Shown piece by piece: positions 42,138-50,827 of a stretch of DNA of 64,000 bases. The notes under the pieces were generated by a model. That model saw only the letters and a list, made by a program, of their open reading frames with translations, had not been told where the DNA came from and ran no database searches. The position numbers and the translations under genes are program-made. This DNA is from Paenibacillus silvisoli. GTDB taxonomy: Bacteria > Bacillota > Bacilli > Paenibacillales > Paenibacillaceae. Location of the stretch: contig NZ_CP133017.1 in assembly GCF_030866765.1 (NCBI RefSeq), forward strand, positions 1,765,001-1,829,000. The letters run 5' to 3'. Every line of letters starts with the position of its first letter. Within the stretch, counting starts at the first letter, position 1.

Positions 42138-44987
42138 ATGAACGAAACGAGAATTAGACGACTGATTGGACCGGAGCCGCAATCGTATTGGGACGACCTC
42201 GATTACAGCGGACGCAACGAATGGAACGACCGGATTTTGTCGCAGCTTGTTTTTGCGCAAGAGCTATCGAAGGTGAATGGGCTTAAGCATGATGAAGCGA
42301 TTGCCAGAACGCTTGATTACATAGAGGGACGCATTGCCGAGGATGGCGCGATCGTGAAGGGGACGGCGCTGGAAGCGGAGCGGATGCTGGAAAGCCTGTC
42401 CGCCGATGCGAAGAGCTACGATATTATCGCGGTCGCGCACGCTCATATCGATATGAACTGGATGTGGGGCTGGGACGAGACGGTATCGGTTACGATCGAT
42501 ACGTTCCGGACGATGCTGAATTTGATGGACGAATATCCGGAGTTTACGTTCTCGCAATCGCAGGCCTCGATTTATCGCATCGTGGAGCAATACGCTCCGT
42601 CGATGCTGGAGGAAATTAAGCGCCGGGTGAAGGAAGGGCGCTGGGAAATTACCGCTTCGCACTGGGTAGAGGCCGACAAAAACATGCCGAGCGGCGAAAG
42701 CTTGGCGCGCCATATCCTTTATACGAAACGGTACCTCAGCGCTTTGTTCGACATAGCGCCGGATCGTTTGAATTTGGATTTCGAACCGGATACGTTCGGG
42801 CACAGCCTCCAAGTGCCGGAGATTTTGGCCGGCGGCGGCGTAAAGTATTACTACCATTGCCGCGGAGCCGAGGGTGAGCCGCTGACCCGTTGGGAAGGGC
42901 CGTCCGGCAAGTCGGTTATCGTGTACCGCGAGCTGACGTGGTACAACGATTTTGTCCGTCCGGTCTTCACGTCGTACGTGCCGGATATTTGCCGGAAAAC
43001 CGGCTTGAACACGTATCTGTACGTGTACGGGGTTGGCGATCACGGCGGCGGGCCGACAAGGCGGGACTTGAACCGGCTGCGGGCGATGCAGGAATGGCCG
43101 ATTTGTCCGCGCATCCGATTCGGCGGCTATGCCGATTATTTTATGGAAGCGGAGCGGATTGCCGATCGGCTGCCGGTCGTTCATGGCGAGATGAACGCCG
43201 TCTTTACGGGCTGCTATACGTCCCAATCCCGGATCAAAAATGCGAATCGGGTATCGGAAGCGACGTTGAACGAGGCGGAGCTGTTCAGCTCGGTTGCTTC
43301 GGCCGCTCATGGGGCAGCTTACCCGGGCGCTATGTACGAGGAAGCGTGGAGAGGCGCGCTGTTCAACCAATTCCACGATATTTTGCCGGGGTCGGGCGTC
43401 ATTGACACGCGGGAGCATGCTTTGGGCTTGTTTCAAAATACGATGGCGATCGCCGGAACGAACCGGAAGCTGGCGCTGGAGCGAATCGCGGCTGACATCG
43501 ATACGTCTGGCATCGAGATCGGCAATGTAGCCGCGAATACCTCGCAAGGGGCCGGCGTTGGCTATGGCACGCGTGATTTCCGCATTACGCAGGTAGAGCG
43601 GGGCGCGGGCAGCACGCGCATCGTGCATGTGTTCAACCCGTCGCTGGAAGCGCGGGAGGAAGTCGTCGAGATCGTGCTGTGGGATTGGAAGAGCCCGATT
43701 AAAGCGATTGAGGTGAAGACGGCAGCGGGCGAGCCGGTCGCGAGCCAGGTGATCGACAGCGGCCGCCACTGGTATTGGTCGCATGATTATTTGAGGCTGC
43801 TGGCGCGCGTGCAGGCACCGGCTTGCGGGTATACGACGGTGACCGTGTGCGAGGGTGAGGGTTATTCGTCCCAAATCGTTATCGGCGATCCGCGTGTCGA
43901 CCGGGATGAGTCTTACGTACTCGAAAATACGTTTTTGCGGGCGGCTTTCGATCCGAAGGACGGGACGGTCGTTTCTATGGTCGACAAGCGTTCCGGCGAG
44001 GAGTTGATCGATCCGCAGAGGCCGGCAGGCGTATTCCGGCTTATTCAGGAGGATCCGAGCAAGGGAATGGCGGCTTGGTGGGTGGGCCGATTTATGGCGA
44101 TCGACAGCCTGCATGATCGCGTTGTGCTGAAGAAGACAATGGACGGGAAGCTGCGGCAAACGTTAAGCTATGAGCTGAAATTCGGGCGGTTCGGTACATC
44201 CGCGCTGAAGGTGGCCGTATCGCTGGATGCTTGCGGCACAAGTCTCGATTACAGCATTGAATGCGATTGGCAGGAGGCGGGGAGCAGGGAGACGAGCATC
44301 CCGCAGCTGCAGTTCCATTTTCCGCATGGGTATGCGAGCACGTCGTACAAGTATGACGTACCGTTCGGCACGATCGTGCGGGAGGCACGCGATATCGACT
44401 TGCCGGGCAACAGCTTCATTCAAGCGCTGCGGGATGGGGATGCCGGCTTGCCGTCGCTGTTTATCGTGACGGGCAATAAGTACGGATTCCGGGGAGCGGA
44501 TCAGGCGATGTCCGTTTCGCTTATTCGCGGCTCGTTTGATCCGGATCCATATCCGGAGCTGGGCAATCATCACCGGATCAAGCTGTCCGTGTGCTTGGCA
44601 GACGCGACGGCTACGAACCGCGATGTCATCGCGCAAGCGTACCGGCTGTGCCATCCGCTGAACGTGCTGTCGGGCGCGAAGCGGGCGGCGGTTGGATCGC
44701 GGCCGGTAGAGGCCGGCTATGCGGAGCTGCTTGGAGGCACGGTTGCCGTCTCGGCCATTAAAGCACCGGAAGGCGTCAGCGGGGCGAGCTGGATTATCCG
44801 GCTGTACGAGACGGAAGGCCAGCCGACGACGGCTGAGCTGAAGCTGTTCGGCAGCGCCGTCCGGGCGTACGCGGTGGACGTGAACGAGCAGCTGATTGCT
44901 GGCGACAGCTCGGTCTCGCTGGCCGGCGACCGGGTGGCGGTGCAGGTTGGGGCGTTTTCTGTGGTTACAGTGAGAGTTGATTTTTAG
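42138..44987 (+). CDS. Alpha-mannosidase, glycoside hydrolase family 38
   Basis: 949 aa. The zinc site begins VAHAHIDMNWMWGWDET (near 102-118). The nucleophile Asp is in DFEPDTFGHS (near 218), and FNQFHDILPGSG (near 430) gives another conserved zinc/substrate segment. C-terminal beta domains follow. There is no signal peptide, so it cleaves imported mannosides. The ATG at 42138 has AAAGGA seven bases upstream. The stop codon overlaps the first base of a palindromic repeat. Probably carbon-regulated through the upstream cre-like site. Confidence 0.92.
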   Translation: MNETRIRRLIGPEPQSYWDDLDYSGRNEWNDRILSQLVFAQELSKVNGLKHDEAIARTLDYIEGRIAEDGAIVKGTALEAERMLESLSADAKSYDIIAVAHAHIDMNWMWGWDETVSVTIDTFRTMLNLMDEYPEFTFSQSQASIYRIVEQYAPSMLEEIKRRVKEGRWEITASHWVEADKNMPSGESLARHILYTKRYLSALFDIAPDRLNLDFEPDTFGHSLQVPEILAGGGVKYYYHCRGAEGEPLTRWEGPSGKSVIVYRELTWYNDFVRPVFTSYVPDICRKTGLNTYLYVYGVGDHGGGPTRRDLNRLRAMQEWPICPRIRFGGYADYFMEAERIADRLPVVHGEMNAVFTGCYTSQSRIKNANRVSEATLNEAELFSSVASAAHGAAYPGAMYEEAWRGALFNQFHDILPGSGVIDTREHALGLFQNTMAIAGTNRKLALERIAADIDTSGIEIGNVAANTSQGAGVGYGTRDFRITQVERGAGSTRIVHVFNPSLEAREEVVEIVLWDWKSPIKAIEVKTAAGEPVASQVIDSGRHWYWSHDYLRLLARVQAPACGYTTVTVCEGEGYSSQIVIGDPRVDRDESYVLENTFLRAAFDPKDGTVVSMVDKRSGEELIDPQRPAGVFRLIQEDPSKGMAAWWVGRFMAIDSLHDRVVLKKTMDGKLRQTLSYELKFGRFGTSALKVAVSLDACGTSLDYSIECDWQEAGSRETSIPQLQFHFPHGYASTSYKYDVPFGTIVREARDIDLPGNSFIQALRDGDAGLPSLFIVTGNKYGFRGADQAMSVSLIRGSFDPDPYPELGNHHRIKLSVCLADATATNRDVIAQAYRLCHPLNVLSGAKRAAVGSRPVEAGYAELLGGTVAVSAIKAPEGVSGASWIIRLYETEGQPTTAELKLFGSAVRAYAVDVNEQLIAGDSSVSLAGDRVAVQVGAFSVVTVRVDF

Positions 44988-45205
44988 GTGCGCTCATGGT
45001 GGGGCGGTCGCTGCGTTCGAGAGGCGCCTGCGGCCGCTGTTGAACCCGGGATGGCGGTGGAAGGTGCGCTCATGGTGGGGCGATCGCTCCGTTCGAGAGG
45101 CGCCTACGGCCGCTGTTGAACCCGGGATGCTGGATGGAACTCAGCAAGGTGGCATCCCGGGTTCAAAGGCGGCACGTAAACTCTCCGGCTGCCTCTCGAA
45201 CTCCG
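44987..45205. repeat. Duplicated palindromic element after GH38
   Basis: A block of about 67 bases starting GGTGCGCTCATGGTGGGGCG is present twice (44987 and 45063, offset 76). The second copy faces an inverted partial copy. GTTCGAGAGGC at 45091 pairs with GCCTCTCGAAC at 45191, and TTGAACCCGGGATGC at 45116 pairs with GCATCCCGGGTTCAA at 45152. A frame open across it is not supported as a gene. Confidence 0.75.
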
Positions 45206-45326
45206 CTCCCTTGTTCCCCTCGCTTACCGTTTGGGGATGGGAAATGGGTAGAAGCGGCTGGGGTCTCCGGCCGCTTCTAATTATTTGGGTAGAGGCCAAT
45301 GTGCACTCCAGCCGCTTCGGCTTGCT

Positions 45327-45510
45327 CTAACGAACTCCAGAAGCGTTATTTGGCTGAATGGCCGCTTATTTGGGGCTAACGAACTCTAGAAGCGTTATTA
45401 TGGCGTAAACTGGCCCGAAAGGTGGGTTTTCAGCAAAATAACGTCGTTGGAGTTCGTTAGCTGAAAAAAACGGCCGTTTTTGACTAAATAAGCTCTATAC
45501 GGTTCGTTAG
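45327..45510. repeat. 184-base quasi-palindromic element, head type D, copy 3
   Basis: Direct units begin at 45327 and 45376; inverted units end at 45460 and 45510. The head is CTAACGAACTCCAGAAGCGT and the linker GGCTGAATGGCCGCTTATTT. Its length equals that of copy 1. The rest of the gap to 45668 holds no gene that I can support. Confidence 0.85.
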
Positions 45511-45667
45511 CGCGTGGAGCACCGAGCCGGGAGCGGCGAAGGAGTCGATTTAGTCGTCGAGGGGTGCACCAAGCAGAGCGGCAATGACTAGTTAGTTGTA
45601 GTGTCGCGCATAGAGCAGGAGAGGCGAAGGGGAGCGGGTTTATCAGCGTGGCGCACCAAGTAGACAA

Positions 45668-45712
45668 CAAAAAGCCCAAGAAGGCAGTGACACCTGCCAT
45701 TCTTGGGCTTCT
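45668..45712. terminator. Terminator of the PhyH gene
   Basis: AAGCCCAAGAA and TTCTTGGGCTT form the outer stem, with an inner GGCAG/CTGCC-type pair. It lies just after the minus-strand dioxygenase stop and is followed there by a T-rich tract. Confidence 0.78.
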
Positions 45713-45715
45713 TCA

Positions 45716-46552
45716 TTACTTCTTGTAAACAAGCGGGTTGAGAGGCGATACCGCCGGTTCGCCCGGTTGTACGCCTGGGAACCACGATTTCAGATCGGAT
45801 TCTCGGGCGCTGCTGTCCGGATTTGCCATGACGTTCACGCCGTCCGCGACGTAGATGATCGTCATGACTTCGCGCATCGAGCTCGAAGGGTTGCCCGGCG
45901 CGGAGTGGAGCGTCCAGCCGGCATGGAACGTGGCGTCGCCTGCAGCCATGGCGCCGTAGCTCGTTTTCGGCAAGCCTTTGCCTTCAATATAAGAGTTGAG
46001 CGTCTTGTGCGACTCGTCGGAGATGAATTGGCGGCTCATGTAGCCGGATGTGTGCGAACCGTCGACAAAGGTCATCGAACCAACTTCTTCGGAGATCGGC
46101 ACGAGCGGCATCCACAACGTAATCGTATTCGGCGTATCGAGCGGCCAGTATACTTGGTCCTGATGCCATGGCGTATGGCCGCCGCCCGGTTCTTTGAACA
46201 GCGCTTGATCGTGGTAGATGCGAACGCCGTCCACGCCCATCAGCTCGGCTGCGATTTTGGCAAAACGTCTTGCCAGCACATAACGCGCCACGCCTTCGTT
46301 CATCTGCCACAGGTTGCAAATTTGGATGAACGCCTTGCCGTACGTGTCGCGCTCCTCGACCGGCTTCGTTTGGTAATTATGCTCGCGCACCGTATTCGCG
46401 ATTAACGGTTCATAATAGTTGATTTCATCGGCGGACAGCACATTTTTCAGCAAAATATGCCCGTTGCTTTGGTAAGAGGCGATTTGCTCGCCGGTCAATG
46501 GATATTCGGAATCAAGCTGCGGCAGCTCCGCAAGATTAGCTGGAATTTTCAT
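45716..46552 (-). CDS. Phytanoyl-CoA dioxygenase (PhyH) family protein
   Basis: 278 aa. An Fe(II)/2-oxoglutarate oxygenase with the facial triad visible as HTPWHQDQVYW (HxD near 125-130) and the distal His in GWTLHSAPGN (near 217). The 2-oxoglutarate Arg may be the one in SMREVMT. PhyH-type enzymes hydroxylate small metabolites; the substrate is unknown. AAGGAGATAGG precedes the ATG. It is divergent from an AraC regulator with mirrored promoter elements, so a dedicated inducible unit is likely. Confidence 0.9.
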   Translation of the reverse strand: MKIPANLAELPQLDSEYPLTGEQIASYQSNGHILLKNVLSADEINYYEPLIANTVREHNYQTKPVEERDTYGKAFIQICNLWQMNEGVARYVLARRFAKIAAELMGVDGVRIYHDQALFKEPGGGHTPWHQDQVYWPLDTPNTITLWMPLVPISEEVGSMTFVDGSHTSGYMSRQFISDESHKTLNSYIEGKGLPKTSYGAMAAGDATFHAGWTLHSAPGNPSSSMREVMTIIYVADGVNVMANPDSSARESDLKSWFPGVQPGEPAVSPLNPLVYKK

Positions 46553-46580
46553 CGTCCTATCTCCTTCGTCGTACTAAGAT

Positions 46581-46674
46581 GCTTTTATTATAAGGCGGCG
46601 AACAAGCTGCTGACTTTGTTTCAAGCTCTCGATTCTTTTGTCAAAAACAACTGCCGTTAAGGTATAATAAAAGC
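46581..46674. promoter_or_regulatory. Mirrored divergent promoter region (PhyH / AraC)
   Basis: GCTTTTATTATA at 46581-46592 is the exact inverse of TATAATAAAAGC at 46663-46674. Each contains a TATAAT hexamer oriented toward its own gene. A TTGTCA on the plus strand lies 19 bases before the plus-strand hexamer. The 12-base inverted repeat may also be an operator. Confidence 0.55.
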
Positions 46675-46709
46675 AAATGTTCGTCGACTCCGACAAAAGG
46701 AGCTTGTAA

Positions 46710-47612
46710 ATGTACTTATCCGAATTGATGGCGGAGCATCCCATCGTGCCTTACATACGCGAGAGCGATTATGCCGTCCGCAAGCCTTGGATGTACTCCG
46801 CGAGACGGCTGCTCGACTATTTGCTTGTCTATTTTCAAGAAGGGGAGTGCCTGTTCCATGTGGACGGCGTCCCGTACGAGTTTCGCCGCGGCGACTTTTG
46901 TCTGATTCAGCCTCGAAGCTTGACTGTGCTGGAGGGACGGACGAATACGATTACGCCGTTCGCGCATATGGATTTCTTCTATGATGCCAACCGCGAGGAG
47001 CGGTTCCCGACGCGCGCCGGACAGATCGATCTTGAGCCGTATGAGCAGCTTATCCAGCCGCGGCTGAACGATTTTCACGGCATTTCGATTCCCGTCAGGC
47101 TTCAGCCCAAGCATCCCATCGCGCTGCGCGACAAATTTCTGGAGATGGTGGAATGCTGGCAGCATCGGGATCCGCTTATGCAGCTGCGGGCGCAGTCGCT
47201 CGGCACCGAAGTGATTCTTACGATTTTGGAGGACCACACTGATCTAAAGCAGACCGAGAAGGCGGCGCCTCAGCGGATGAATTGGATCACGTCCTTTTTG
47301 TCGCTGAATTTGGCGGAGCCGCTGACGATCAGCGAGATGGCGGCAAGGGCCAATTTATCGCCCTCGCGGTTCAGCGCGAAGTTCAAGGAACAGTTCGGCG
47401 TATCGCCGCACAAATATTTGCTGCAGCTGCGCATTCATCATGCTCAGGAGCTGCTGGCCGGCTCCAGTCATACGATTGAAGACATCGCCGCTTACTGCGG
47501 CTTTGCGGACGTGCATCATTTTACGAAAGCGTTCAAGAAAGAAGTCGGGACCTCGCCGGGCGCATACCGCAATAAGCAGGTCCAATTAAAAAGCGCGAAT
47601 CCTTCTATATAA
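46710..47612 (+). CDS. AraC family transcriptional regulator
   Basis: 300 aa. N-terminal cupin-like sensor (CLFHVDGVPYEFRRGDFCLIQP) and C-terminal AraC DNA-binding domain (ISEMAARANLSPSRFSAKFKEQ, then IAAYCGFADVHHFTKAFKKE). AGGAGC precedes the ATG. It is divergent from the PhyH gene and is probably its regulator. A strong terminator follows. Confidence 0.87.
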   Translation: MYLSELMAEHPIVPYIRESDYAVRKPWMYSARRLLDYLLVYFQEGECLFHVDGVPYEFRRGDFCLIQPRSLTVLEGRTNTITPFAHMDFFYDANREERFPTRAGQIDLEPYEQLIQPRLNDFHGISIPVRLQPKHPIALRDKFLEMVECWQHRDPLMQLRAQSLGTEVILTILEDHTDLKQTEKAAPQRMNWITSFLSLNLAEPLTISEMAARANLSPSRFSAKFKEQFGVSPHKYLLQLRIHHAQELLAGSSHTIEDIAAYCGFADVHHFTKAFKKEVGTSPGAYRNKQVQLKSANPSI

Positions 47613-47632
47613 AGAGGGATTCGCGCTTTTCA
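47587..47632. terminator. Bidirectional terminator
   Basis: AAGCGCGAATCC pairs with GGATTCGCGCTT, with flanking A and T runs, between the AraC gene and the convergent CAP-domain gene. Confidence 0.85.
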
Positions 47633-47638
47633 TTTACG

Positions 47639-48619
47639 TCACGGCTTGATAAATTGCTGCGTCCAGTAAGGGCTCATGTTGCCGCCTGGAGCGTAACCGA
47701 CGCCAAGCTGCGTGAAGTTCGGGCTAAGGATGTTCGCTTTGTGACCCGGGCTGTTCATCCAAGCCGTCATAACGGCTTGAACGCCTTTTTGGCCAGCCGC
47801 GATATTTTCGCCGGCATAAGAGTAATTGATGCCGAACTGTTTCATCATATCGAACGGGCTGCCATAAGTCGGCGAATCATGGGAAAAATAGTTCTTGTCG
47901 CGCATGTCCTGCGATTTCGTTTGCGCGACTTTGGACAACGACGCGTTCAAGGTCAATGCGCCCAAGCCGGCTTTTGCGCGTTCCGCGTTAACGGCCTGCA
48001 GGATTTGCTGCTGGATCGTTCCGGTCTCCGCCGATGTCGAACCGCCGCCAGCATTTACATTACCGGTGTTGCCTGGTTTCTCGGTATTGCCAGCCGCTGT
48101 GCCCGGAGGGTTGTTCGTGTTCGGATAACCGCCCGTACCCGGGTTCGCTTGGCCGCCTCTATACGGGTTCCAAGTGCCGCCGTAGTACAGCTGATACCAA
48201 GGGATGTTGCGCAAGTTGCCCAAGTTGCCGAAGTTACCCGCATCAGCGCCGCTGGCGTTGTAAGGGGTAATCGTTCTGTGACCCGAATTGAACGGAAGCA
48301 TGTCGCGGGATTGCATGCCTAGACGTCCATCGCGGTCGCGGTCAAACGTAAGATCGCGTCTTACGTCATTTCCGAAGTTTCGTACGTCCTGCCCAAGGTA
48401 ATTCGGATTGAGATCGCGTCTAACATCATTGCCTAAATTACGAACACCACGTCTTGCATCATGACCCAGGCTTCTCATGTCCTGCTTGAGGTCATTACGG
48501 CTTGCGGAATGGTAGGTGTTGTTTGGACCTACATTGTTGTCCGAAACCGCGTTGTAAATCAGAGTGCCGAGACCAAAAGCTAAAACAATGCCCAGTAACG
48601 TACCGAAAAAGCGTCTCAT
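47639..48619 (-). CDS. CAP-domain (SCP/PR1, YkwD-like) envelope protein
   Basis: 326 aa. An N-terminal membrane anchor or signal (FFGTLLGIVLAFGLGTLIY) is followed by a charged region with four related units around GNDVRRDL/GQDVRNF (near 50-95). A Gly/Asn/Pro-rich linker leads to a C-terminal CAP domain (VNAERAKAGLGAL, YFSHDSPTYGSPFDMM, SYAGENIAAG, WMNSPGHKANIL). Such domains occur in SafA/YkwD-like cell-surface or spore proteins. ATG 48619 is preferred to the TTG at 48631, which is one base from the AAAGGAG site. Confidence 0.85.
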   Translation of the reverse strand: MRRFFGTLLGIVLAFGLGTLIYNAVSDNNVGPNNTYHSASRNDLKQDMRSLGHDARRGVRNLGNDVRRDLNPNYLGQDVRNFGNDVRRDLTFDRDRDGRLGMQSRDMLPFNSGHRTITPYNASGADAGNFGNLGNLRNIPWYQLYYGGTWNPYRGGQANPGTGGYPNTNNPPGTAAGNTEKPGNTGNVNAGGGSTSAETGTIQQQILQAVNAERAKAGLGALTLNASLSKVAQTKSQDMRDKNYFSHDSPTYGSPFDMMKQFGINYSYAGENIAAGQKGVQAVMTAWMNSPGHKANILSPNFTQLGVGYAPGGNMSPYWTQQFIKP

Positions 48620-48697
48620 TTTATTTATCAAGCTCCTTTCACACCACTAATATGTTCACGGGCGAAAGGAGCTATGCGATGCGGCGTCGAGGCAATT

Positions 48698-50728
48698 TCA
48701 AGTAAAATGCTCAATAATAAGGACGTCGTAGCCGGCGATTTCGGTCTGTCCGGAGAATGCTGCGCCGGTAATCAGGTCGGTACCGGATTCGCTGCCCAGA
48801 TCGATCGTAACCGGTGCCGCGTTATGGTTCAGCACGAATAAATAGGAGCGGTTATCGATCGCGCGGCGCGTAATTTCGACGCCCGGCGCTTTGCCTGGAA
48901 GCGGCGCGATTCCGTGCCGGCTGCAAAGCTCTTTTACGAAGCCGCGTAGGAAGGCTTCATCCGGGCTGGATGCGACATACCAAGCGGAGCCGCTGCCGAA
49001 TTGGTTTCGGGTCAGCACGGGCATGCCCGCGTAGAAATCGTCGCCATAGACGGCCAGCACGTCGGCCCCTTCGCTGTGAATCAAATCGCAGAGCAGCTTG
49101 CAGGAGTATGTGCCTTGCAGCGAGCCGAATGTTTCCTTCATTATTATTTTGTTGCTGCTGTCCGGGTAAAGCGCGTCGATTTCTTCCGCCCAAATGCCGA
49201 GCACGCAGCGCAGCTCGCCCGGATAGCCGCCCAAGGTGACGATATCGTTCTCGTTCACGATGCCGCTGAAGAACGTCGTAACGAAGGTGCCTCCGGCCGC
49301 GACGAACGCTTCGATCCGCGAAGCCATGCCAGGCTTAACCATATACATAACGGGCGCGATGACAATATCGTAGCCTTCTAATGAATCCTCGAACGAAACG
49401 ATGTCCACTTGGTATCCCCCCTCATAGAAGGCGCGGTAATACTTGTGAATTTCGTCGACGTACTTCAAATCGACCGTCGGGCCGCTGGAATATTCGATCG
49501 CCCACCGGTTTTCCCAATCGAACATAATCGCAACGCGGCTTGGCAGACGGGAGCCGAGCAGCTTGGTGCCCATGCCCGAAAGCTCCGCGCCAAGCTGAGC
49601 GCATTCGCGGAAAACGCGGGTGTGCTCGTGGCCGACATGCTCGATGAGGGCGCCGTGGTATTTTTCGCAGGCTCCGACGGAGCGGCGCAGCTGGAAGAAC
49701 ATGACGCTGTCCGAGCCGTGCGCGACGGCTTGATAGCTCCATAGCCGCATGATGCCAGGACGCTTCAGCGTATTGTACGCTTGCCAGTTTTGCTGGCTTG
49801 GCGTTTGCTCCATGAGCAGGAAAGGCGCGCCGCCTTTAAGGCCGCGCATCAGATCATGCGTCATGGCGACGTAGCTGGAAGGCGTGTTCATCGACGGATA
49901 GTTGTCCCACGCGATAATGTCCATATGCTTGGCCCACTTGAAATAATCAAGCGGCTTGTAGGTGCCCATCAAATTGGTCGTTACCGGGATATGCGGCGTG
50001 ACCGCTTTAATCGCGTCATATTCCAGCTTGTAGCAGTCCAGCATGCTGTCGGAATTGAAGCGGGTATAATCGAGCGAAATGCCTTGGAAGCAGGTCGAAG
50101 TCGAGGACCATTGCTCGGACAAGGCGTTAGGCAGCACGATTTCGTCCCAATCGTAGAACGTATGCCCCCAGAAGCGGGTATTCCATTGCTCGTTCAGCTT
50201 GTCCAGCGTGCCGTATTTTTGCTGCAGCCATACCCGGAATGCGGCTTCGCAGCGGTCGCAGTAGCATTCGCCGCCGTATTCGTTGGAGACATGCCAAAGC
50301 AGAAGCGCCGGGTGCTCCTTATAGCGTTCCGCGAGCTTCGCGGCAATGCGGGTCGAGTACGTCCGGTAAACCTCGCTGTTCGGACACGAATTGTGGCGGG
50401 CGCCGAACTTGCGCTTGCGTCCTTCGAAATCGGTGCGCAGCACCTCGGGATAGCGCCGCGCCATCCAAGCCGGATGCGCGCCGGTGCTCGTGGCGAGGCA
50501 AGCGTACACGCCGTTCTCGTGCAGCATATCCATGATGCGGTCGAGCGTCTCGAAATCGTACGTATCCTCGCTTGGCTGCAGCAGCGCCCAAGAGAAAACG
50601 TTGACGGTCGCGATGTTCATTCCCGCCAGCTCGATGAGCCTCATATCCTCCGGCCAAATGCTTGAATCCCACTGTTCGGGATTATAATCGCCGCCATATA
50701 ACATTTTGGGCAGTTGAGTCGTATCCAT
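48698..50728 (-). CDS. Beta-galactosidase, glycoside hydrolase family 42
   Basis: 676 aa. It opens MLYGGDYNPEQWDSSIWPED, typical of GH42. The acid/base Glu is in WHVSNEYGG (near 150), followed by the zinc-site CYCDRC. The nucleophile Glu is in LLMEQTPS (near 305). A beta-galactosidase trimerisation domain (YEGGYQVDIVSFEDSL, then VTTFFSGIVNENDIV) and a small C-terminal domain complete the protein. It is cytoplasmic and releases galactose from short galactosides or arabinogalactan fragments, which the gal operon can then use. It is divergent from an AraC gene. Confidence 0.94.
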   Translation of the reverse strand: MDTTQLPKMLYGGDYNPEQWDSSIWPEDMRLIELAGMNIATVNVFSWALLQPSEDTYDFETLDRIMDMLHENGVYACLATSTGAHPAWMARRYPEVLRTDFEGRKRKFGARHNSCPNSEVYRTYSTRIAAKLAERYKEHPALLLWHVSNEYGGECYCDRCEAAFRVWLQQKYGTLDKLNEQWNTRFWGHTFYDWDEIVLPNALSEQWSSTSTCFQGISLDYTRFNSDSMLDCYKLEYDAIKAVTPHIPVTTNLMGTYKPLDYFKWAKHMDIIAWDNYPSMNTPSSYVAMTHDLMRGLKGGAPFLLMEQTPSQQNWQAYNTLKRPGIMRLWSYQAVAHGSDSVMFFQLRRSVGACEKYHGALIEHVGHEHTRVFRECAQLGAELSGMGTKLLGSRLPSRVAIMFDWENRWAIEYSSGPTVDLKYVDEIHKYYRAFYEGGYQVDIVSFEDSLEGYDIVIAPVMYMVKPGMASRIEAFVAAGGTFVTTFFSGIVNENDIVTLGGYPGELRCVLGIWAEEIDALYPDSSNKIIMKETFGSLQGTYSCKLLCDLIHSEGADVLAVYGDDFYAGMPVLTRNQFGSGSAWYVASSPDEAFLRGFVKELCSRHGIAPLPGKAPGVEITRRAIDNRSYLFVLNHNAAPVTIDLGSESGTDLITGAAFSGQTEIAGYDVLIIEHFT

Positions 50729-50827
50729 ATATGTAACTTCCTCCAGTGAAATGAATGATAACAGCTTTATTTTATGGTAAGATGCGGAGGAGGGATATAT
50801 AAAAAAGAACAGTCAGGATATGATAAT

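Noticed and set aside
44977-45330. 117-codon open frame after the GH38 gene
   Set aside because: It runs through a duplicated palindrome, has no ribosome binding site and overlaps the mannosidase stop.
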